From contig OY741268.1 in assembly GCA_963514095.1 (NCBI GenBank), positions 22,111,924-22,175,923 of the forward strand: a stretch of DNA of 64,000 bases, in the 5' to 3' direction. Positions within the stretch are counted from its first letter, which is position 1. Each line of letters starts with the position of its first letter. This stretch comes from Eutrigla gurnardus (lineage: Eukaryota; Chordata; Actinopteri; Perciformes; Triglidae). Below the pieces are notes generated by a model that saw only the letters and a program-made list of their open reading frames with translations, did not search any database and was not told where the DNA came from. This document shows, piece by piece, positions 44,812 through 55,505 of this stretch. The position numbers were made by a program, and so were the translations under genes.

Positions 44812-47205
44812 CTCAGGAGAATCATCACAATCTCCAAACGCATCAGCAAAGTCTGATGGACTTTTCCTCAGAGTCTGGTCAGCAGGAAGCGTGTTGTCGT
44901 TGTAAGATGACACAAACTTAAAGTCACTGGTTCTAGAGCCTGTTGTCAGGTAGGCGTCATAGTTGTAAGCGCTGCGTAAAGTTCCTGTTCCGTCAAGATC
45001 TGCATAATTAGGAGGGAGATAAGCGCTGGGGATGGCAACTGCTCCATCAAACAACAGTCTGGGCTTTCTCCTGCGACAAAACCTCACACCGAGGATGATG
45101 ATGATGAAGGTCAGAAAAAAGGTGGACACAGACACCAGCGCGATGATCAGATAAGAGGTCAGCTTGGAGTTCTTCTCGTCGTAAGAAATATCCTTCAGTT
45201 CTGGCACCTCAGCCAAGTTATCAGAAATCAGTAAATACATGGAACAGGTGGCAGAGAGAGAGGGCTGTCCGTTATCTTTCACTGACACAATGAGGTTCTG
45301 TTTCATGCTGTCAGACTCAGAAATGTCCCGCTGTGTCCTGATCTCTCCGCTGTGGAGACCGATAGTGAAAAGTCCCGGATCGGTGGATTTGACTATATGA
45401 TAGGACAGCCAGGCGTTCTGTCCGGAGTCCGCGTCCACCGCTATCACTTTGGACACCAGAGAGCCTCCGTGTGCAGCTTTGGGGACCAGCTCGGTCATGA
45501 AGGAGTTGCCCTCCGGGGCGGGGTACAGTATCTGAGGAGAGTTGTCATTCACATCCGATATGAAGACACTGACGGTCACGTTGCTGCTGAGCGGAGGAGA
45601 ACCGTTGTCTCTGGCCGTCACGTGGACTTTAAAACTCCTGAACTGTTCATAATCAAACGACCTCACAGCGTGGATCACCCCCGTGTCTCCGTTAACAGAT
45701 AGATAGGAGGACACCGGGGCACCGTTCACCTCACCAGGTAACAGAGAATAAACCACTGTACCGTTTTGTCTCCAGTCGGGGTCTCGAGCACTAACGGTAC
45801 ATAAAGTGGAGCCAGGTTTGTTATTCTCAGTCACATATGCGCTGTAGGACTGTTCCTCAAACACAGGTGGGTTGTCGTTGATGTCTGCTACAGATAAGTG
45901 AACAGTTTTAGAGGAGGACAGAGGTGGAGAGCCCTCGTCAGTGGCAGTGATGGTAATGTTGTAATCAGACACTAGTTCACGGTCCAGTTGTCCTGTGGTC
46001 ACCAGAGAATAATAGTTTTTAATAGAAGGAACCAACTTAAAAGGGGCGTGTCCCTGAATGGAGCAGTGGACCTGTCCGTTAGTCTCAGAGTCTCTGTCCT
46101 GCACGTTAATGATGCCCACCTCTGTACCAGGTGACACGTTCTCTCGTATGGGATTGGTCAGTGATTTCAGATATACAACTGGGGCATTATCATTTACATC
46201 AGTGATATCAATAATGACTTTGGCTTCCGAAGAGACACCATAACCATCTTTGGCTTCAACAAACATTTCATACTTTGATCCCTCTTCATAATCTATCTGT
46301 CCTGTTACACTGATTTCTCCAGTTTTCTCATCAACTGAAAAAAGCTTCCGTGATTTATCAGACAAACGACTAAATTCATATGAAACCTCTCCGTTTAAAC
46401 CTTCGTCTGCGTCTGATGCACTAACAGTGATAACTGGGGTCTTAACAGCTGAGTTTTCCGGTAACGTGGCTGTATAAACGGCCTCAGTAAAAACCGGGGC
46501 GTTATCATTAGCATCAAGTACAATGACGTGTATGACTACAGTCCCGGATCTCTGAGGAGAACCACCATCCACAGCTGTGAGCAATAATCTCATTTCCTGC
46601 TGCTCCTCTCGGTCTAACTCCTTATCTAAAACCAACTCACCATATTTTCTACCGGCACTAGTCGTCTGTATATTGAACACAAAGTGGGGGTTTTGTTGCA
46701 AAATGTAGCTTTCAACAGAGTTCTTGCCTATATCAGCATCGTCTGCTGCATTAATACGATACCGAGCTCCTTTGGCAGTTGACTCTGTAATTTCAAGCTT
46801 TATAATATCTTTCTGAAAAACTGGTGCATTGTCGTTTATGTCCTGCACCTGCAAGGACAACCGGTGTAACTCCAGTGGATTCTCTAATAGCAAGTCGAAT
46901 TTAAGAACACACGAAGGCTTCTCTCCACAATGCTCCTCTCGGTCAATTCGTTCCGCAACGATTAAATCTCCGCTTCGAAGATTAATCCCGCAATATTGTC
47001 TTTCGTTTCCTTCCATGTCAACCCGAGCTTTGCGAGCAGACAGTCGGCCCACCTCCAGTCCGAGATCTTGAGCGATATTTCCAATAACGGATCCGCGCTT
47101 GAGCTCCTCCTGTACGGCATAGCTCAGGTCTCCGTGTGCGTACTGCACCGCAACAAAGAAAAAGACAAAGCCAAAGCTTTGAAGAACGCGCTGACTCAGC
47201 ATCAT
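44812..47205 (-). CDS. pcdhg: V13, class A protocadherin variable exon with several private changes
   Basis: Complete 798-codon class A exon with SQRVLQ signal peptide and donor GAG|GTAGGG. It is the positional duplicate of V8, but its EC3 matches V14 (FSVDEK, KYEMFVEAK). It has more coding differences in the otherwise uniform 3' part than other copies: NPIREN (R for P) at the EC4 start, QVHCSIQGHAP, LCTVS and ADLDGTG. Mature EC1 starts DLSYAV. All are in frame and none breaks the protein. The frame closes right after the donor (VG then stop). Confidence 0.95.
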
Positions 47206-47377
47206 CCCCAGACAGCAGTACACACCTTACAACACGCTAACGTCGAGCTTTAAAAATAAGCTATTCCATCAATATGCCTTCCAAGCATTTACCGTCGATG
47301 TCGAATGATAGAGAACACAAGACTGGTCGATCCAAATAATGGGTGGTGTGCAAAGCAGGCTGGACATTATACTTCTT

Positions 47378-47403
47378 AGCTGGTCTATAGTGACCCCGTG
47401 AGT
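47378..47403 (-). promoter_or_regulatory. CSE promoter element of V13
   Basis: Class A form, 173 bp upstream of the ATG. Confidence 0.65.
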
Positions 47404-47879
47404 TCAAAAGAAATATAGCAAGTTATGTTTGAAATACACTATCCGATAAATGGATCGTTAGTGTTTAAAAAAAAAACATTTATCGGTGTATCAAGCCGTT
47501 TAATAAAGAATCAAATGCCAGACAAATACCCCACAAGTCATGTATCTATCTCTCAGTGGGTCTGTTCGTTTTTGAATGAATACAGCTTATAAGGAAACAT
47601 TTGGAAGTTTCTTAAATCCTGGGGAACGAGAAAAAACATTTAAAACAATAAAAATGAACTGACTGACAAGACACATATTCTCCTTTCACTTAATATGGTT
47701 TCTCCCCATATCAATTTGATCTAAAACCAATGATATGGTATTCCTTCATTTAAAACGGGAATACATACATGTGAATGCAAAGACAACTACAACATAAAAT
47801 AGAACGTTTATATTTTTAAGTGGTACAGAATAACATGGATGGAGGTTTATCTTTAAAACGCAACAGACCAAAAGTGAGT

Positions 47880-47900
47880 TTCAGCACCAAGGACAGAGAC
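47880..47900 (+). promoter_or_regulatory. RE1/NRSE 3' of V14
   Basis: TTCAGCACCAAGGACAGAG, about 270 bp from the V14 donor, with the same shortened spacing as V9. Confidence 0.8.
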
Positions 47901-48151
47901 ACGTGTAGAACAAGATGCAGCTCTGTTCAAGATACACACACAAACCAGTGCTGATTAAATACGAATATATGTAAAAAAATAAAGACATATATAGAAGTGA
48001 AATCGCTGTAAAGAAAATTAAAAAAAATCCTCCAACCTTGAGAAAGTCATCAATAAAACTTGACGTATACCTGTGCTGTGTTATGTTGTGTCAAATTGCC
48101 TGAATAAGCGAGTTAAAATAGGACTAAATGATAGGTGGCACCAGCTCCTAC

Positions 48152-50545
48152 CTCAGGAGAATCATCACAGTCACCAAACGCCTCAGCAAAGTCTGATGGA
48201 CTGTTCCTCAGAGTCTGGTCAGCAGGCAGCGTGTTGTCATTGTAAGATGACACGAACTTAAAGTCACTGGTTCTAGAGCCTGTTGTCAGGTAGGCGTCAT
48301 AGTTGTAAGCGCTGCGTAAAGTTCCTGTTCCGTCAACATCTGCGTAATTAGGAGGGAGATAAGCGCTGGGGATGGCAACTGCTCCATCAAACAACAGTCT
48401 GGGCTTTCTCCTGCGACAAAACCTCACACCGAGGATGATGATGATGAAGGTCAGGAAAAAGGTGGACACAGACACCAGCGCGATGATCAGATAAGAGGTC
48501 AGCTTGGAGTTCTTCTCATCGTAAGAAATATCCTTCAGTTGTGGCACCTCAGCCAAGTTATCAGAAATCAGTAAATACATGGAACAGGTGGCAGAGAGAG
48601 AGGGCTGTCCGTTATCTTTCACTGACACAATGAGGTTCTGTTTCATGCTGTCAGACTCAGAAATGTCCCGCTGTGTCCTGATCTCTCCGCTGTGGAGACC
48701 GATAGTGAAAAGTCCCGGATCGGTGGATTTGACTATATGATAGGACAGCCAGGCGTTCTGTCCGGAGTCCGCGTCCACCGCTATCACTTTGGACACCAGA
48801 GAGCCTCCGTGTGCAGCTTTGGGGACCAGCTCGGTCATGAAGGAGTTGCCCTCCGGGGCGGGGTACAGTATCTGAGGAGAGTTGTCATTCACATCCGATA
48901 TGAAGACACTGACGGTCACGTTGCTGCTGAGCGGAGGAGAACCGTTGTCTCTGGCCGTCACGTGGACTTTAAAACTCCTGAACTGTTCATAATCAAACGA
49001 CCTCACAGCGTGGATCACCCCCGTGTCTCCGTTAACAGATAGATAGGAGGACACCGGGGCACCGTTCACCTCACCAGGTAACAGAGAATAAACCACTGTA
49101 CCGTTTTGTCTCCAGTCGGGGTCTCGAGCACTAACAGAACATAAAGTGGAGCCAGGTTTGTTATTCTCAGTCACATATGCGCTGTAGGACTGTTCCTCAA
49201 ACACAGGTGGGTTGTCGTTGATGTCTGCTACAGATAAGTGGACAGTTTTAGAGGAGGACAGAGGTGGAGAGCCCTCGTCAGTGGCAGTGATGGTAATGTT
49301 GTAATCAGACACTAGTTCACGGTCCAGTTGTCCTGTGGTCACCAGAGAATAATAGTTTTTAATAGAAGGAACCAACTTAAAAGGGGCGTTTCCCTGAATG
49401 GAGCAGCGGACCTGTCTGTTAGTCTCAGAGTCTCTGTCCTGCACGTTAATGATGCCCACCTCTGTAACAGGTGACACGTTCTCTGGTATGGGGTTAGTCA
49501 GTGATTTCAGATATATCACTGGAGCATTATCGTTTACATCAGTGATATCAATAATCACTTTTGCTTCTGAAGACAGACCATAACCATCTTTGGCTTCAAC
49601 AAACATTTCATACTTCGATCCCTCTTCATAATCTATCTGTCCTGTTACACTGATTTCTCCAGTTTTCTCATCAACTGAAAAAAGCTTCCGTGATTTATCA
49701 GACAAACGACTAAATTCATATGAAACCTCTCCGTTTAAACCTTCGTCTGCGTCTGATGCACTTACAGTGATAACTGGGGTCTTAACAGCTGAGTTTTCCG
49801 GTAACGTGGCTGTATAAACGGCCTCAGTAAAAACCGGGGCGTTATCATTAGCATCAAGTACAATGACGTGTATGACTACAGTCCCGGATCTCTGAGGAGA
49901 ACCACCATCCACAGCTGTAAGCAATAATCTCATTTCCTGCTGCTCCTCTCGGTCTAACTCCTTATCTAAAACCAACTCACCATATTTTCTACCGGCACTA
50001 GTCGTCTGTATATTGAACACAAAGTGGGGGTTTTGTTGCAAAATGTAGCTTTCAACAGAGTTCTTGCCTATATCAGCATCGTCTGCTGCATTAATACGAT
50101 AACGAGCTCCTTTGGCAGCTGGCTCTCTGATTTCAAGCTTTATAATATCCTTCTGAAAAACTGGTGCATTGTCGTTTATGTCCTGCACCTGCAGGGACAA
50201 CCGGTGTAACTCCAGTGGATTCTCTAATAGCAAGTCGAATTTAAGAACACACGAAGGCTTCTCTCCACAATGCTCCTCTCGGTCAATTCGTTCCGCAACG
50301 ATTAAATCTCCGCTTCGAAGATTAATCCCGCAATATTGTCTTTCGTTTCCTTCCATGTCAACCCGAGCTTTGCGAGCAGACAGTCGGCCCACCTCCAGTC
50401 CGAGATCTTGAGCGATATTTCCAATAACAGATCCGCGCTTGAGCTCCTCCTGTACGGAATAGCTCAGGTCTCCGTGTGCGTACTGCACCGCAACAAAGAA
50501 AAAGACAAAGCCAAAGCTTTGAAGAAGGCGCTGACTGAGCATCAT
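48152..50545 (-). CDS. pcdhg: V14, class A protocadherin variable exon
   Basis: Complete 798-codon class A exon with SQRLLQ signal peptide and donor GAG|GTAGGA. It is the positional duplicate of V9 and shares with it a 3' flank deletion, but EC3 matches V13. Private changes are REPAAKGARY (P for S) in EC2, SPVTEVG (V for G) in EC4, EVPQLKD (Q for E) before the membrane and QTLRNSPSD (N for K) in the cytoplasmic part. The tail and near 3' flank resemble V2. Confidence 0.96.
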
Positions 50546-50717
50546 CCTCGGACAGCAGTACACACCTCACAACACACTAATTTCGAGCTTTAAAAATAAG
50601 CTATTCGATCAATGTGCCTTCCAAGCCTTTGTCGTCGATGTCGAATCATAGAGAACACAAGACTGGTGGATCCAAATAATGGGTGGTGTGCAAAGCAGGC
50701 TGGGCATTATACTTCTT

Positions 50718-50743
50718 AGCTGGTCTATAGTGACCCCGTGAGT
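50718..50743 (-). promoter_or_regulatory. CSE promoter element of V14
   Basis: Class A form, 173 bp upstream of the ATG. Confidence 0.65.
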
Positions 50744-51225
50744 GCAAAAGAAATATAGCAAGTTATGTTTAAAATACACTATCCGATAAATTGATCGTTA
50801 GTGTTTAAAAAAAACACTAACGTTGTATCAAGCCGTTTAATAAGGAATCAAATGCCAGACAAATACCCAGCAAGTCCATGTAGCCTATCTATCTCTCAGT
50901 GGGTCTGTTCGTTATTGAATGAATAAGCTAATAAGGAAACATGTGGAAGTTCCCTAAATCCTGGGGAACGAGAAAAACATTTAAAACAATTAAAATGAAC
51001 TGACTGACAGACACATATTCTCCTTTCACTTAATATGGTTTCCCCCCATATCAATTTAATCGAAAACTAATGATATGGTAGGCCTATTCCTTCATTTAAA
51101 ACGGGAACACATACATGTGACTGCAAAGACAACTACAACATAAAACAGAACGATAATATTTTTAAGTGGTACAGAATAACGTGGATGGAGGTTCATCTTT
51201 AAAACGCAACAGACAAAAAGTGAGT

Positions 51226-51246
51226 TTCAGCACCAAGGACAGAGAC
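51226..51246 (+). promoter_or_regulatory. RE1/NRSE 3' of V15
   Basis: TTCAGCACCAAGGACAGAG, about 445 bp from the V15 donor, in a class A-type flank. Confidence 0.8.
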
Positions 51247-51669
51247 ACGTGTAGAACAAGATGCAGCTCTGTTCAAGATACACAAACAAACCAGTGCTGA
51301 TTAAGAATATATGTAAAAATAAACAGATATAGAAGTGAAATCGCTGTAAAAGAAAAAAAAAAGTTTCCTCCAACCTAGAGAAAGTGATCAATAAAACTCG
51401 AACAAAAAGACAACCAACTTCAATATTTCGTGAGCTCAAAGACGCACTGTTACGAGGAAGTTAAGGATACATTTTGAGAACACAACTTTAAAAAAAAAAA
51501 TTAGAGGCAATGAAGGATATAAAAAACAACTTGATGCGAATTTAAAAAATATAGTTAGTGAATGTTTGTTATGAGAGCTAACTAACAGTTAAGCTGCGTT
51601 GCGTTGTGTCACATTGCCTGAATAGGCGAGTTAAAATAGGACTAAATGATAGGTGGCACCAGCTCCTAC

Positions 51670-54051
51670 CTCAGGAGAATCATCACAGTCTCCAAACGCC
51701 TCAGCAAAGTCTGATGGACTTTTCCTCAGAGTCTGGTCAGCAGGCAGCGTGTTGTCATTGTAAGATGACACGAACTTAAAGTCACTGGTTCTAGAGCCTG
51801 TTGTCAGGTAGGCGTCATAGTTGTAAGCGCTGCGTAAAGTTCCTGTTCCGTCAACATCTGCGTAATTAGGAGGGAGATAAGCGCTGGGGATGGCAACTGC
51901 TCCATCAAACAACAATCTGGGCTTTCTCCTGCGACAAAACCTCACACCGAGGATGATGATGATGAAGGTCAGAAAAAAGGTGGACACGGACACCAGCGCG
52001 ATGATCAGATAAGAGGTCAGCTTGGAGTTCTTCTCATCGTAAGAAATATCCTTCAGTTCTGGCACCTCAGCCAAGTTATCAGAAATCAGTAAATACATGG
52101 AACAGGTGGCAGAGAGAGAGGGCTGTCCGTTATCTTTCACTGACACAATGAGGTTCTGTTTCATGCTGTCAGACTCAGAAATGTCCCGCTGGGTCCTGAT
52201 CTCTCCGCTGTGGAGACCGATAGTGAAAAGACCCGGGTCGGTGGATTTGACTATATGATAGGACAGCCAGGCGTTCTGTCCGGAGTCCGCGTCCACCGCT
52301 ATCACTTTGGACACCAGAGAGCCTCCGTGTGCAGCTTTGGGGACCAGCTCGGTCATGAAGGAGTTGCCCTCCGGGGCGGGGTACAGTATCTGAGGAGAGT
52401 TGTCATTCACATCCGATATGAAGACACTGACGGTCACGTTGCTGCTGAGCGGAGGAGAACCGTTGTCTCTGGCCGTCACGTGGACTTTAAAACTCCTGAA
52501 CTGTTCATAATCAAACGACCTCACAGCGTGGATCACCCCCGTGTCTCCGTTAACAGATAGATAGGAGGACACCGGGGCACCGTTCACCTCACCAGGTAAC
52601 AGAGAATAAACCACTGTACCGTTTTGTCTCCAGTCGGGGTCTCGAGCACTAACGGAACATAAAGTGGAGCCAGGTTTGTTATTCTCAGTCACATATGCGC
52701 TGTAGGACTGTTCCTCAAACACAGGTGGGTTGTCGTTGATGTCTGCTACAGATAAGTGAACAGTTTTAGAGGAGGACAGAGGTGGAGAGCCCTCGTCAGT
52801 GGCAGTGATGGTAATGTTGTAATCAGACACTAGTTCACGGTCCAGTTGTCCTGTGGTCACCAGAGAATAATAGTTTTTAATAGAAGGAACCAACTTAAAA
52901 GGGGCGTTTCCCTGAATGGAGCAGCGGACCTGTCTGTTGCGCTCAGAGTCTCTGTCCTGCACGTTAATGATGCCCACCTCTGTACCAGGTGACACGTTCT
53001 CGGGTATGGGATTGGTCAGTGATTTAAGATATACAACCGGGGCGTTGTCATTTACATCGGTGACATCTATGATTACTTTGGCATAGGAGGTTAATCCCAA
53101 ACCATCTTTTGCGGTGACTCGCAATTCAAACGATGACGCCGTTTCAAAATCAACAGTGGTAGTCAATTGTATATCACCTGTCCTGTGATCTATGGTAAAC
53201 ATTGCCTTAATATCTTCGGAAATGTGCCCAAAACCATATGTAACGTCTCCATTTAGTCCTTCGTCTGCATCGGTGGCGCTCACTGTCAGCACGACAGTAT
53301 CTAGTGGAGAGTTTTCAGGCAGACTGGCTTTATAAACGGCCTGACTAAAGACCGGTACATTATCATTAGCATCTAGTACAGTGACGTGAATGACTACAGT
53401 ACCTGATCTCTGAGGAGAACCTCCATCCAGAGCTTTAAGAAGTAGATTGATTTCCTTTAATTTTTCGCGGTCAAGCTCTTTGTTGAGGACAAGTTCCACA
53501 GAATTAGTTCCAACGCCAAGAATGAAATTCTCATTGCTTTGGAGGTTGTACGTCTGGACTGAATACTTTCCTATATCCGCATCATGGGCTTCTTCTATTG
53601 GGAATCGAGCGCCTTTGACTGCAGATTCACGAATATCTATATGGATCAGATCATTATTAAATTGCGGCGAGTTATCATTTATGTCCTGGACATGCAGACT
53701 AATTCGATGCAATTCTAATGGATTCTCTAGCATGATTTCTTGTTTTAAAACGCAGGATGCTTTGTCTCCGCAAAGGCCCTCTCTGTCAATCCTCTCGATA
53801 ACCGTCAGATCCCCGTTTCGGAGGTTGAAGTCACAATAACGTTTGTCGCTCCCATCGGTATCAATGCGGGCCTTTCGCGCGGATAGCCGGCTCGTTTCAA
53901 GGCCCAAGTCTTTCGCTATATTTCCGATCACGGATCCGCGTCTCATCTCCTCCGGAAAAGAATAGCTTACATCTCCATTTGCAAAACACAATGAAAAGAG
54001 CAATACGGTAACGGCGCAGCTTCGTAATGCGAGCGCAGTGGCAGCCACCAT
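51670..54051 (-). CDS. pcdhg: V15, class C protocadherin variable exon with class A-type 3' end
   Basis: Complete 794-codon exon, nearly identical to V10 in EC1-EC3 and 5' flank and sharing DSERNRQ at the EC4 start. The start at 54051 is a normal ATG in the same context. From the donor outward it differs from V10: 3' flank, intergenic spacing and read-through tail are those of V2 and V14. One exchange in the conserved 3' block therefore gave it a class A end. The donor is GAG|GTAGGA. Confidence 0.96.
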
Positions 54052-55505
54052 GACGTCGATTTGAAACAGTCAACGTTTCGTAGTCAGTGTGCAGAAACAC
54101 GGAAAAACGAAGAAAACAAGCATATAAAGCCAAATCAGCACAGTCCAATGCCACGTCTCTGCCTCACTGGACGATCAACTACAGCACGGTGAGTTACATT
54201 GTGCATCGAGAATAGTGGGTGGATGTCCACAGTCCAACTATTACAGCTGGTGCATAGCGACATCGCGAGTCTCCTCTCAAAATTACATCCACTCGCAGCG
54301 AATATGTACAAGCAGTACAATTATGAAAGCAGCATGAGCAAATCCCTTTACAGCGGTAATGATATACTGCAACACCTTAGGACGTGTGAAGAGCATCAAA
54401 CATAAAGGCCACGCATAAAACACCAGCATTCTTTCACAAGGGCACCTCCTAATAAGCACAGCTTTTTACAACACGGCAATACAAATGAACTGATCCTTTA
54501 CATCCTTGTCGTCAAGTTGAGTATGACTTTTAGCTTGCATCATGGAACACATGTGTTTGTGCTTTAAATGTCTTGAAACGGTGTGCCATCAACCCACGAC
54601 AACTGATTTGTAAAATAAATTTATATTTGTATACAGTGAGAAAGACAACAGTCTATGCCAAATTATCTAAAATACCGAAATAAAAACAAATGCCTTGTTT
54701 AAATAATGTATGGAATGACTTATGGTAATGATATTACACTGATATCTCAATATACTGTGTAGAGAGAAACGAGGGGAGACACACAAGCTATTAAGGACAA
54801 AAAGAACAGTGTTTGAATAATTGCAGGATTCAAATCACTTTCCTCAAATTGTCTACATTGTTGCACAGGTTATTCAGTAAATGCAAAATTAAACAAGTTA
54901 GGCAAAGAGCTGGATTTCATTGCAAAAGGCAACTGATAATGATTAAGAAAATCAAATATCACAAAAAACAGCAAATTAATCATTATGGTTATAATGCAGA
55001 TGACCTGGGACAGTAATTAAGATGATCATCGACAATAAGAAAAGACTCCTCAAATCTTGAGAACATGTGGTTGTATGGTAGAGAAAGAAGGAAGGAGATT
55101 TCCAACATGTATGATGGGTGGTAATGGAGATACCTAACAGTAAACACCATAATATATTTAAAAAAACATCTGATCAATTTTACCCTCAATAACAACTGAG
55201 ACTGAGAGAACACCAAAGAAGTTGTCAGCAATTCAACAGTTTCAACAATTAATGAGGCATATTTCACTGACTGTGTTCCCTATGGACATTGTGGCAATGA
55301 CTAAACGTTTGTGAGCATTAATGACACAGGAATAAATGTGCCAATGAATTAAAAGTCAATATTCTCTTGATGTGTGTCCAAAAAACAAAATATCTAAGAC
55401 AGGTCGAAAAAAAACAACCAAGGACCACTGTAGTGAGCACAAAATACCCAACACGTTTCACTGATTTAAGTTGGAAATGATGTGTCAAACGTTTGATGCT
55501 CTTAC
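54052..55505. other. Spacer V15-V16
   Basis: Nearly identical to the V10-V11 spacer. V15 promoter; no RE1 found. Confidence 0.7.
54245..54270 (-). promoter_or_regulatory. CSE promoter element of V15
   Basis: Identical to the V10 element, with CGCT core, 194 bp upstream of the ATG. Confidence 0.7.

Larger units (their letters stand above)
47206..48151. other. Spacer V13-V14
   Basis: Class A spacer with the same internal deletion as V8-V9 (junction near 48064). V13 promoter and V14 RE1. Confidence 0.7.
50546..51669. other. Spacer V14-V15
   Basis: Class A spacer like V1-V2 and V2-V3, not like its positional counterpart V9-V10. V14 promoter and V15 RE1. Confidence 0.7.
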
